Source: Gammaproteobacteria bacterium | GTDB taxonomy: Bacteria > Pseudomonadota > Gammaproteobacteria > Ga0077536 | Assembly: GCA_016191285.1 (NCBI GenBank) | Contig: JACPPA010000019.1 | Span: 1 to 64,000 of the forward strand | Direction: 5' to 3' | DNA length: 64,000 nt | Shown: positions 1 through 7,700 of the stretch, one piece after another | How the letters are laid out: the number at the start of each line of letters is the position of its first letter | Numbering within the stretch: position 1 is the first letter of the stretch | Notes under the pieces: generated by a model | Told to the model about the DNA's origin: nothing | What the model saw: the letters and a program-made list of their open reading frames with translations, nothing else | Database searches by the model: none | Position numbers and translations under genes: made by a program

Positions 1-118
1 ACACCGCCGAAAACCACTGCCGCACAGCACAATCATCTCCACAGGAGGCGAACTCATGACCCCTTAAACCACGACCGCTAGCCCCGTCCAACCGGCCAAG
101 ATGATTGTCGTTGGACCG
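1..118 (+). mobile_element. Possible remnant of an insertion-sequence 5' end
   Basis: A strong AGGAGG motif near position 44 is followed by an ATG at 56, but a TAA stops translation after three codons. The same frame continues past the stop with residues TTTASPVQPAK and MIVVG, which resembles the start of IS110-type transposases. Similarity is then lost near position 118. The reading is from memory of the family and the stretch is very short. It could equally be an unrelated decayed gene. The left edge is cut by the window. Confidence 0.2.
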
Positions 119-429
119 GCCATCCTGATTGACGCCGTCCAGCTTTGGCGCCTTCTGATTGAGACTGGTCAAATCAAGAGATATTTCCAGCCAATCGAAG
201 CAATTCCGAATATCGGTGACGATTTCTCCATTTCGCTTGCTCTTGCTTTCGTCGTAGAAAGTTACTCCGTCTCTCTCGGGATTGGGCTTGCCCAGTAGCC
301 CTTGTTTCTCACGCTCTCAAGTGATGATGCGATATCTTGAGCGCGTCCGACAACGTCGAAAGGGGACCAGAGCAGATTGCCCGTGTAGACATCGTGCGGA
401 AGCTTCAATATAGCCTCGATGCTGCTCAT
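112..429 (-). pseudogene. Frameshifted hypothetical protein next to attC
   Basis: From an ATG at 429 a frame reads MSSIEAILKLPHDVYTG and ends at 262. The overlapping +1 frame reads LLGKPNPERDGVTFYDESK and then NGEIVTDIRNCFDWLEI from about 300 down to about 130. Both halves look like normal soluble protein, and they would join by a single-base shift near 310-322. This is best explained as one small gene broken by a frameshift and truncated by the IS-like remnant at its 3' side. It lies directly downstream of the attC site, where the next integron cassette gene would be. I do not recognise the family. Confidence 0.3.
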
Positions 430-447
430 TCTCGGCTTCCGTCTGTC

Positions 448-540
448 ACATAACGCTGGCGGTGAGCTGCGCCAGCCACAGATGTAAATGCGGAGCGGCA
501 CCGCGCACTGGCCGGTGTCAGCTCGACTGCCTGGTTAGGC
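448..540 (-). mobile_element. attC recombination site of an integron cassette
   Basis: On the minus strand the 93-bp element starts with the core GCCTAAC (540-534) and ends with GTTATGT (454-448). Between them two arms pair imperfectly: GGC..GGCGCAGCTC.ACCGC at 461-477 against GGCCGGTGTCAGCTCGACTGC at 510-531. One arm carries extra unpaired bases, as expected for a folded single-stranded attC. It lies 20 bp beyond the stop codon of the acetyltransferase pseudogene and in the same orientation, which is the usual cassette layout. Only one site is visible, so this may be a lone cassette or the edge of an array. The integrase is not in the window. Confidence 0.6.
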
Positions 541-559
541 GGCAACTTCATTCCCTTCT

Positions 560-1093
560 TCAGTCGGTTTTCAGTCGGACAATCGGGCGCTGTGGATTGT
601 GTCGCGCGACTTCCTCGAAGCCGGCTTTGTCGCACATCGACTTTGCGCTGAACCACATGAATCCATCACTTGACCTGGTCGGTTTATCGATGGGGTAAGC
701 CTCCACGATCTTGGCGCCCTTCTTTTTTGCGTACGCCACTACCGCTTTTAGTAGCGCTTGGGCGACGCCCTGGCCGCGAGATTCCGATGGAACAACAAAA
801 CAAATCACGGACCATACCGGTTGCTCGTCTACCGCTTCCATTACAGATGAGCGCTTGAGGCGACCGTACTCTTCGCGAGGCGCTAGCGAAACCCAGCCGG
901 CGGGCGTCTTTCCGCGATATCCGATGAGACCGGGAATACTTCCGCCTTCAACCAGGTCTTTCAGTGCCAGTCGGTTTGCATCCGCTCGGGCCTAGCCTGG
1001 CGTAAGCTCAGGTCGCTTCCCACTATACCGACATTCCATACACCAGCAGGCGCGAGCAAATGAGTGCGGCGCGCTGGTAGTTCGGGTGTGCAT
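560..1093 (-). pseudogene. GNAT-family N-acetyltransferase, interrupted by an in-frame stop
   Basis: The frame from about 1093 encodes an N-terminal part with the motif CWCMECR. A TAG follows at 992-994, and the same frame then continues with ADANRLALKDLVEGG, GLIGYRGKTPAGWVSLAPREE and the acetyl-CoA binding segment VPSESRGQGVAQALLKAVV, ending at 560. The pieces are collinear with one GNAT acetyltransferase type that has a Cys-Trp-Cys-Met motif near its start. Loss is therefore by one nonsense codon, not by rearrangement. The internal ATG at 841 could give only a 93-residue C-terminal half. The 5' end is uncertain: candidate ATGs are at 1093 and 1177. It appears to be the gene of an integron cassette whose attC is at 448-540. 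Confidence 0.6.
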
Positions 1094-1474
1094 TGGTAGC
1101 GGGACTGGCGAACACCGCACACTACGAACGCCTGCCGCATGGGTAATTGGATCGGACTTACTTTGCGTTGATTCCATTGCTATCGAGAGTCCAGCGAACG
1201 AAACCCAAACGGTTATTCATCAACCAAGTCCTGTGGTTCGCTCTGTGGTCCGTCGGTTGGTGCCTGTAGCCGAGTGGTTTATTGAAGGCAAAATATCGGA
1301 AACGGGAAATTCGTGTTCACCTCACATAATAAAGATGGCGATCGTGAAGTTTGCGCTAAACAGCCCGCGCCATCTTTCGAATTTGAAATTCAGTGATTGA
1401 TTTCAATCGGGAGGTCTTCGGTCTTTTTCATTTCAAATGCTACCTGGCATCCCGCATTTCGACGCCGCTGCCGA

Positions 1475-2029
1475 CTATATTTTTCGGCGGAGGAGGAGCA
1501 CAAAACCAGTCAACGTAGAGCCAAAGAGCCACACAGCGGCTGGCAGTGGCACCGGGGCCGAAGCTAACTGTCCACGTATCTCACCGACGGGAAAGCTCGC
1601 CGTATGCAGGTTAATGTAGTAGTCCCAAGGCGTTGCATTGATCAGTGCCCCAAGACCGAGACTCAAAGCCTTGTTCTGCCCATTCACCGCTACACTATTT
1701 GGAATCGCGAATGACCCGATTGTGACGGAGCCGGCCGAATCCGCATTGCCAGCAAGATCAAAAACAATCGCTCCCGATGCACCTGCCGCTGCGAAGTGGA
1801 CATGTGCCGCTGACGGAGTCCCTAGCAGGTTGAGGGCTAAGAGCGCGAAGCTAGCTGTGTTACCGACGTCATCGATTATCAGCTGAGCGGAGCCCGCAGC
1901 TGGCGAACTGTTCGCTGGGGTCTCCTGACGACCATCGAGGTTGAATGAATACGTCACGGTTGACGCGTTTACTCCTAGTGGTATCACCGTCAGAGCGCAA
2001 ATCGCAAAGAAGATTGATTTATTTTTCAT
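1475..2029 (-). CDS. PEP-CTERM (VPLP-type) sorted protein with CHRD domain
   Basis: A 184-residue secreted protein. The start at 2029 is chosen because GTGGAA lies just upstream and because the Sec signal (KNKSIFFAICALTVIPLGVNA) then sits at the N-terminus. Residues about 23-145 form a CHRD domain, seen in the segments FNLDGRQETP, AAHVHFAAAGASG and LHTASFPVGEIRGQL. The C-terminus is a sorting signal: VPLPAAVWLFGS, then a hydrophobic stretch, then LLRRKI. Proteins of this kind are cut by an exosortase and placed on the surface or in the EPS matrix. CHRD domains are of unclear biochemical role. No exosortase is in the window. A sigma-54 type promoter lies 60 bp upstream. Confidence 0.85.
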   Translation of the reverse strand: MKNKSIFFAICALTVIPLGVNASTVTYSFNLDGRQETPANSSPAAGSAQLIIDDVGNTASFALLALNLLGTPSAAHVHFAAAGASGAIVFDLAGNADSAGSVTIGSFAIPNSVAVNGQNKALSLGLGALINATPWDYYINLHTASFPVGEIRGQLASAPVPLPAAVWLFGSTLTGFVLLLRRKI

Positions 2030-2543
2030 ATCACAGTTCCACAACGAATGTTGAAGTGAAAGACAAAAAACGAGCCAGATGGAACGCAGCATACTCTGTG
2101 CCACAAAAAATAATTACCTTTATTTTCAAATAGTTGAGTTTTGTCTTACGGCAAGGCCGGCCGTTAGACGCAAGAAAATGTAAGAAACTTTGACAAACCT
2201 CACGCCCGGGGCCGTCTCAAACGGTCGCTTCTTCTTCCAATAAAATTCTTTTATTGTTTTAAGTCAGCGTCTTGTAGCTCCTCTATGGCTTGTAAAATTC
2301 CTGGACACCAAGGCCAGAGCAACCGCACCTACTACCACCCGATCTTTTTCCAATCCGAAAGGAGATCGCTTACAAACGCAAGCGAGATCGCCCCTGCGGG
2401 ATACAAGAAGCGTTACATCTTTGCAGAGTAGCGTCGCGGTCTCCGGCCACAACTGGCATAAACTGTGGCCACTGACACAGCGGGCGCGGCCGGCATGAAC
2501 CGTCGTCCCGCGTCTGGGTGGGATGCCTAGGCGGTACGCGCTT
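2030..2543. other. Intergenic region with AT-rich hairpin
   Basis: About 510 bp without a convincing gene lie between the PEP-CTERM gene and the polysaccharide export gene. The stretch holds the sigma-54 promoter at 2088-2103 and a perfect 8-bp inverted repeat with a 3-nt loop, CAATAAAA/TTTTATTG, at 2238-2256. Short open frames here lack ribosome binding sites and family resemblance. Confidence 0.5.
2088..2103 (-). promoter_or_regulatory. Sigma-54 (-24/-12) promoter of the PEP-CTERM gene
   Basis: The minus strand reads TGGCAC-AGAGT-ATGCT. The -24 half is identical to the consensus TGGCAC. The -12 half ATGCT differs from TTGCT at one base and keeps the essential GC. GG and GC are exactly 10 bp apart, as required. 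It would start transcription near 2077, giving a leader of about 48 nt before the ATG at 2029. Sigma-54 control of PEP-CTERM genes through the PrsK/PrsR two-component system is known in other floc-forming bacteria. Confidence 0.6.
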
Positions 2544-3305
2544 CTAGCGCTTGTTGATCACGCGGATGGTCTCGAGTTGTACCCAGGGGGTAAGTACGGT
2601 CGTCGCGCCCGTGATCGGACGCGTCAGGTAGTCCTCGATAATTCGAGCCGTCTGCGCCGACAATTTCTCGGGAACGAATACCACGTCCTCGGGTTCCAGC
2701 TTGATGCTGGCAAGCGCCATGTAAAAGCCGGGTTGGCCGCTTGGCTGCCCGCTCAAGAGCCGCGCGCGCACGTTGCCGTCCTCGCCAACCCGCAGGATCG
2801 CAACCGATGCCGTCTTGCCAGACAGCATCACGTCACCAGCGTTCGCGAGCGCTTCTGCAGCGGTCGACGCCGAGCGCATGGAAATCGCCCCTGGACGATT
2901 GACCCGGCCGAGGACATAGACTTGCGGCTCGCGAATCTTCGTGGGTATGACGGTGACCTCCGGCTCGACGAGGCGCTTCGACAGCAACTCCGTGAGGCGG
3001 GCGTCGAGCTCGGCGAGCGTCAAACCCGCCGCCTTGACCTCGTGAACTATCGGAAATGAGATATACCCGTCCGGTTGCACGGCGACACTTCGGTTGAGAT
3101 CGGGATGGCGCTGCACCACCACATCGAGGATGTCGTAAGCACCGAGAACGTAACGCCCTTTGTAGCGTGCCTTCAGCTCGAGCAACTCCGGCGCGGGAAG
3201 CATGGAATCCGGCGCCGTTTGCGGCATCGAGCATCCGGCTAGTAGCAGTGCGAGCGAACAAAGTCCGGCGGCGACACCCAATCGCGCCGGACGTGTCATT
3301 CTCAT
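2544..3305 (-). CDS. Polysaccharide export outer-membrane lipoprotein (Wza/PEP-CTERM EPS export type)
   Basis: A 253-residue lipoprotein. The signal peptide ends in the lipobox LLAGC with Cys25, so the mature protein is lipidated and probably in the outer membrane. Residues about 50-140 form the Poly_export domain (YVLGAYDILDVVV, VQPDGYISFP) and residues about 145-220 an SLBB-like domain (VYVLGRVNRPGAI, EPEDVVFVPEKL). The family forms the outer-membrane channel that releases capsule or EPS, working with the inner-membrane co-polymerase, here at 22440-24161. It is shorter than E. coli Wza (about 380 residues), as is common for exosortase-linked export proteins. It is divergent from the gene starting at 3554. 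Confidence 0.85.
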   Translation of the reverse strand: MRMTRPARLGVAAGLCSLALLLAGCSMPQTAPDSMLPAPELLELKARYKGRYVLGAYDILDVVVQRHPDLNRSVAVQPDGYISFPIVHEVKAAGLTLAELDARLTELLSKRLVEPEVTVIPTKIREPQVYVLGRVNRPGAISMRSASTAAEALANAGDVMLSGKTASVAILRVGEDGNVRARLLSGQPSGQPGFYMALASIKLEPEDVVFVPEKLSAQTARIIEDYLTRPITGATTVLTPWVQLETIRVINKR

Positions 3306-3553
3306 ATCCTAGAGCTCATGTCGTGGGATCCATCGGCTCGCGCGAACGCTCTTCGCCGACTGTGTCGTGAAATCTGCACGCTCATACCATGGTGACAAGT
3401 AACGAGATCGATCCTGTATCTGGTCTCGGCAACTTGTCATTTGCGTCGCGCAAAGGAGGCGCCGGGCTGATTGGGTATCATACTGGTTCATACACTCCTA
3501 CGGCGAGCCATATTCGGCAAAGTTGGCGACCGTCGCTGGAAAGGGAAACACCA

Positions 3554-5545
3554 ATGCGCGCATTCTCGTATCGACTTCAACGATTCACGATGACGGCGCG
3601 ACGGGCCGCCAGCGCATCCGGACGCTCGCGTCCCGGCAGGCAGTCGACGAGGCGGGGTTGGCTCCTCCTGAGCGCGGTCTTGCTCGTCACATTCGCGGAG
3701 ACGGGACTTGCCGCAGGGCTCGAGCTCGATTTCGAGCGAGTCCCGGATAGTCGCGCCTTCGATGTGTCGTTCGCGGCCACCGGCATCAAGCCCAACGAAG
3801 TCAGAGTACGGGTCAGCCACGGCAAGGTCGGTGAGGTCACCGCGTACACGGGGCGCCTGGGCGCCCGGATTGAGCCCGGCAGGACCGGTCGCATTGATGT
3901 CGAGATCGAAGTACCGTCACAACGCCTCGCGGCAACGCGCACGGCGTTGGTCCTCGGTTATATCCATGAGGATTGGAATCAGCCGGAGCCGGTCCCGGGA
4001 CTCGTGAACACACCGGCTTGGGAAGATGGAGCCGCAGTGTCTTCCGATGGCCTCTGGTTGGCCGTCCAGTATTTTCCGGTCGCTTTCAACTGCAGCATTA
4101 GTCGCCAACCCGACAGCAAGTACTGCCGCACCGCAGTCGGCCCGATTACGGGGCCGATGCGCCCCGATATGCCAGGAACGTCCAGGATCGACCAGCAAGG
4201 ACGTATCAAGAATGGGTGCCCCACAGTCGGGATAGAATCCTTGGCATTTCCGGTTCCACCGACCAGCCTATATCTATTCGCTCGGCGATCCGACGGCTCT
4301 TTCGGTAGCCCGAGTCCGATCTACTGGGACGGCGTGGACGGCTGCGTCTCACCCTACGGACCTGCGCTTTTGACGCGGGGTACGAATGACCTGATGCTGT
4401 TGTTCGCTTTCGATTCACCCTCTGACAGCGGTGCTGACGACAGTCACGGCGATCTGTTCGCCATCCGGCTCGATCCTCGCAAGGCGCGTGCAGTCGGCAG
4501 GACTGTGTCGAAGGGCGGCAAGCTCGTAGACGTCGATGTACGGGGCACCCGAATAGGCCGTCCCTCCAAGCAACACGAAGCGAACCCCGAGGGATGGACC
4601 CGTCCTGACGGCGGCTTAGTTGTCTTCTATGACGACGAAAACATTCGCGGTGATCTGTTCTACATCGAGAGTGACAAGGGATGGCTGGACGGCCAATGGA
4701 GCGAGGCACGGAGAATTCCGGCCCCGATTAGCACACCCGGAGTCGTGGAGTCGCAACCATTCTTCGATGGCAAGGAACTCTACTTCCGGCGCGAGACGAC
4801 TGTCTACAGGAGTCGCTATAAGGGCGGTGAGATGAGCGCGAGCTCGGCCTGGGCAGAGCCCGAGGAGGTTCTGAGCGGTGATCTCTCGGCAAGGGCTGAC
4901 GGAGAAATCCTTGGCGCAGGCGAACCGACCATAGCGACCTTCAACGGCAGACGCGAGTTGTACTTCGTCTTTGCCGAGCGAGCCTCCGACGGCAGTCTGA
5001 ATTTCGATGTTGGCCGGGTTCCGGAACGAGCAGGCAACCAGGTCGTAGGGGTCCCGGGAATAGCGCCGCGCATGCGCGCGGAGCTTCCCCTTGCCTCCAT
5101 GCAAGCTATCGAGGGCGGCATAGCGACGCGCATGGGTACGGGGGTCGAAGGCGCAGCCGGTGGCCAAGCCCTGGTCTGGGACTACGTGGTCAAGCCCAAC
5201 GCAAATGCGCTGCTGCTGTTGTCGCGTCCGAATATTTCAAGATCGAGTGATGAAATCACCCTGTCCGCCTATGCCAGTGAGGAAACGACACTCGGCCTAA
5301 TGGTGAGTGAAAAAGGTGGAGTCCGTTATGCCGTGCAGTTTTCCTGGCCATCTCGAAAGTGGCAAGTCAAGACCTTCAAGTGGGCCGACTTCGAATTTCA
5401 GGCACACGGCAACGAGGATAGCAGGGGGCGCCTAGAGCCGGGCGCCGTCGAGGCTTTACTGCTCATCGACGCGTCGGGAGCTCAGGGGAAATCAGGAAAT
5501 CGGACACTCCAAATCGACGGGCTGGCGATCGGGGGGCCACGGTAA
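3554..5545 (+). CDS. Secreted protein of unknown function, propeller-like core with C-terminal sandwich domain
   Basis: A 663-residue protein. The ATG at 3554 follows GGAAAGGGAA and is preferred over the upstream in-frame codon at 3389. An Arg-rich N-terminus leads into a hydrophobic segment at about 36-54 ending in LAAG, probably a signal peptide or signal anchor. The middle contains repeats reminiscent of PD40/WD40-like blades, such as DGSFGSPSPIYWDG, GDLFAIRLDP, GDLFYIESDKGW and DGKELYFRRETTVYRS. The last 150 residues look like a beta-sandwich of carbohydrate-binding type (LVWDYVVKPNANALLLLSR, LLLIDASG, NRTLQIDGLAI). It is divergent from the export lipoprotein, so a role in EPS handling at the surface is inferred from position only. 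I know of no named family. Confidence 0.75.
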   Translation: MRAFSYRLQRFTMTARRAASASGRSRPGRQSTRRGWLLLSAVLLVTFAETGLAAGLELDFERVPDSRAFDVSFAATGIKPNEVRVRVSHGKVGEVTAYTGRLGARIEPGRTGRIDVEIEVPSQRLAATRTALVLGYIHEDWNQPEPVPGLVNTPAWEDGAAVSSDGLWLAVQYFPVAFNCSISRQPDSKYCRTAVGPITGPMRPDMPGTSRIDQQGRIKNGCPTVGIESLAFPVPPTSLYLFARRSDGSFGSPSPIYWDGVDGCVSPYGPALLTRGTNDLMLLFAFDSPSDSGADDSHGDLFAIRLDPRKARAVGRTVSKGGKLVDVDVRGTRIGRPSKQHEANPEGWTRPDGGLVVFYDDENIRGDLFYIESDKGWLDGQWSEARRIPAPISTPGVVESQPFFDGKELYFRRETTVYRSRYKGGEMSASSAWAEPEEVLSGDLSARADGEILGAGEPTIATFNGRRELYFVFAERASDGSLNFDVGRVPERAGNQVVGVPGIAPRMRAELPLASMQAIEGGIATRMGTGVEGAAGGQALVWDYVVKPNANALLLLSRPNISRSSDEITLSAYASEETTLGLMVSEKGGVRYAVQFSWPSRKWQVKTFKWADFEFQAHGNEDSRGRLEPGAVEALLLIDASGAQGKSGNRTLQIDGLAIGGPR

Positions 5546-5623
5546 CGTCTACGGTGATGTGCGGAGCTCGGAGCTTTCCGACCGGATTTGATGGCGATTT
5601 CGGGCAAGCACTGGACGGTATCC

Positions 5624-6535
5624 TCAACTATACGGCTGGCGTCGCAGGACCCAGTGCCTGACGAACGTTCGTGCGAGCCCTTGCAACAAGAAGCGGATCG
5701 ACCCCTGTCTAAGAATGTGGCGGATACCGGCCAAGAACTTTCCTCCACTGCGTGCCATTTCGACGCCAATCAGCGTTGCATAGACGGCGCGACGGCTTCG
5801 GAGTTCGTCGGGAGTCAGCAGATGTGCGAAGCGCTCGACCACTGCGAGCGCTTCGCGGTGACTGGTGAGCCTGTTGCGTGCCGTGGCGCTGTCGGGATGG
5901 ACCCGGTATTCGCAGCATGGTTCCTGCACGCACAAAACTTGGAAGCGCTCCGCGATGGCGGTGAACAAGAAATAATCCTCGGCAAAGGTGAATTCCGATG
6001 GGATGGGCCCCACCGTATCGACGGCTTCACGACTTACCATCGCCGAGACGATCGGAACGATGTTTCCTTCCAGCAACAACTGCCGAACAATTTTACCTTC
6101 CGGAAGCAAGCGCCCGGCGTACCGGTAAGTAGTCTCGCCCTCGGCCCCATGCGCCGAAAACGACAGCGTTCGTGCATAGACGATGCCGACCGAGCCGGCG
6201 CAGTGTCGGCCGAGGCGTTCGATCTGGCGTGCTAGCTTGTCAGGAAACCAGCGATCGTCGCAGTCGAGAAACGCAATCCAGCGGCCCGAGGCCCTCGTGA
6301 TGGCCTCGTTACGGCCCTCGGCAAGCGACATGCGCCGCGAGGCACAATAGAAGTGAAAGCGAGCATCGCCGACACCGCGTACGATGCTCTCACTCTGGTC
6401 CTCCGACTGGTTGTCCCAAAAAATCAACTCCCAGTCAGCGAAGGATTGCGCGACCAAGCTATCGAGCGCCTCTTGTAGATACGCGGCACTGTTGAAGCCG
6501 TTCATGACGACCGAGACGAACGGGGCGCGGGACAT
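5624..6535 (-). CDS. Family 2 glycosyltransferase
   Basis: A 303-residue GT-A fold glycosyltransferase that would add one sugar of the EPS repeat at the cytoplasmic face of the membrane. The N-terminus SVVMNGFNSAAYLQEALDSL and the segment WELIFWDNQSED are the nucleotide-sugar binding part. The metal-binding acidic motif is FLDCDDRW (Asp91 to Asp94). There is no membrane segment. GGAG lies about 10 nt before the ATG. It is the last gene of a minus-strand group with the aminotransferase (6569-7699) and another GT2 (7701-8750). Its donor sugar cannot be told from the sequence. Confidence 0.85.
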   Translation of the reverse strand: MSRAPFVSVVMNGFNSAAYLQEALDSLVAQSFADWELIFWDNQSEDQSESIVRGVGDARFHFYCASRRMSLAEGRNEAITRASGRWIAFLDCDDRWFPDKLARQIERLGRHCAGSVGIVYARTLSFSAHGAEGETTYRYAGRLLPEGKIVRQLLLEGNIVPIVSAMVSREAVDTVGPIPSEFTFAEDYFLFTAIAERFQVLCVQEPCCEYRVHPDSATARNRLTSHREALAVVERFAHLLTPDELRSRRAVYATLIGVEMARSGGKFLAGIRHILRQGSIRFLLQGLARTFVRHWVLRRQPYS

Positions 6536-6568
6536 TCGGTCCGGTCTCCTCGTCTACGCGCCGCCGCG

Positions 6569-7699
6569 TCAGAGTTCGTTACAGAATGCGGCTATCGCGG
6601 TGACGTCCTCGGCGGCGACACCGAGGTGAAGAGGCAGGCTCAAGACCTCGGCAAATAGCAGCTCCGCCCCTGGAAATTCAGCGCTGTCGGCAAACGCGCT
6701 CAAATGATGGCCGGGACGATAGTGAACGCGGGTCTCGTACCCCGCCGCACCGAGCCGCCGCCTGAGCTCGTCGCGTCGCCGAGCCCGCACGCGAACGGGC
6801 ATGATATGTGGAACAGTATCGTCGCCAAAGTCCAGTGGCGAAACCAATTGCGCGCCAGCGAGCTGCCGTCGGTATTGCCTTGCCAGCGCAACCCGCACGG
6901 GTTTGAGTTCACTCTCGAAGCGAGCGAGCTGGACCCGGCCCACTGCCGCCGCAAGATCGGGCATGTGAAAGCGCCATCCCTTCCTCAAGACATCGGGACT
7001 GCCATCTGCAAAGCGCTTGGCGTCCGGCTCTAGACCCAAGCTGCGCATGGCCCGCGATCTCGCAGCGATCTGGGCGTTGGCGGTGACGACAGCACCACCC
7101 TCGCCGGAAGTAATATTCTTGATGGGGTCGAAGCTGAAACAAACAATGTCGCCGAAGCTCCCGACCCTGCGACCATGATCGCGACTCCCAAATGCGTGCG
7201 CGGCATCCTCGATTACACGCAGACCGTGTTCCTCCGCGAAGGCGTAGATGTCGTCGAGGGAGCCGGGATTGCCGGCATAGTGCACGGGCATGACGGCCTT
7301 GACGGCAGGCCGCAGCCGCTGGCGCGCATTCGCGAGATCGATGAGCCCGGTTGCCGGATCGACATCGCAGAGTCTCGGCCAGCCACCACCAGTGACGATG
7401 GCCTGGAACGTGGCCACAAAAGTGAAGGTGGGTACAAGTACTTCGTCACCTGGGCGCAAGTCGAGCGCCGCGACCGCTAGATGCAATGCGCTGGTGCCGG
7501 TGTTCACGCACACCACCTGACGGCTGCCCCCGAAATACGTCGCCAGCTCTTGCTCAAATGCCCGTGTTTCAGGCCCCATGCCTAGATATCCAGAAGCCAT
7601 CACTCTCGCGACAGCCTCAAGCTCAGCGGCGGTGAGATGCGGCCGGCTCGTCGCGACACCTCGGGACGGTTCGGCCAAGGGGGACAGTGGTGAGTCCAT
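6569..7699 (-). CDS. DegT/DnrJ/EryC1/StrS sugar aminotransferase
   Basis: A 376-residue PLP enzyme of the family that transfers an amino group to keto-sugar nucleotides. The GT motif VNTGTSALHLAV and FTFVATFQA bind cofactor phosphate, IEDAAHAFGS holds the PLP-stacking Asp, and Lys194 in FSFDPIKNITSGEGG is the Schiff-base lysine. Because this Lys is kept, the protein is an aminotransferase and not a PMP-dependent dehydratase of the RfbH/ColD type. Its ATG lies one base after the TGA of the upstream glycosyltransferase, so the two are translationally coupled. A possible substrate is the 4-keto-6-deoxyhexose made by rfbG at 24238-25254, but that is inference. Confidence 0.85.
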   Translation of the reverse strand: MDSPLSPLAEPSRGVATSRPHLTAAELEAVARVMASGYLGMGPETRAFEQELATYFGGSRQVVCVNTGTSALHLAVAALDLRPGDEVLVPTFTFVATFQAIVTGGGWPRLCDVDPATGLIDLANARQRLRPAVKAVMPVHYAGNPGSLDDIYAFAEEHGLRVIEDAAHAFGSRDHGRRVGSFGDIVCFSFDPIKNITSGEGGAVVTANAQIAARSRAMRSLGLEPDAKRFADGSPDVLRKGWRFHMPDLAAAVGRVQLARFESELKPVRVALARQYRRQLAGAQLVSPLDFGDDTVPHIMPVRVRARRRDELRRRLGAAGYETRVHYRPGHHLSAFADSAEFPGAELLFAEVLSLPLHLGVAAEDVTAIAAFCNEL

Positions 7700-7700
7700 A

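Noticed and set aside
2158-2176. GTTAGAC core-like sequence as a second attC
   Set aside because: No partner core or paired arms within 150 bp; a single 7-bp core is expected by chance.
2264-2452. 62-residue open frame on the minus strand
   Set aside because: No binding site, no hydrophobic or domain pattern and no neighbour support.
4206-4709. 167-residue open frame on the minus strand
   Set aside because: Antisense to the secreted protein at 3554-5545; no start signal and no recognisable family.
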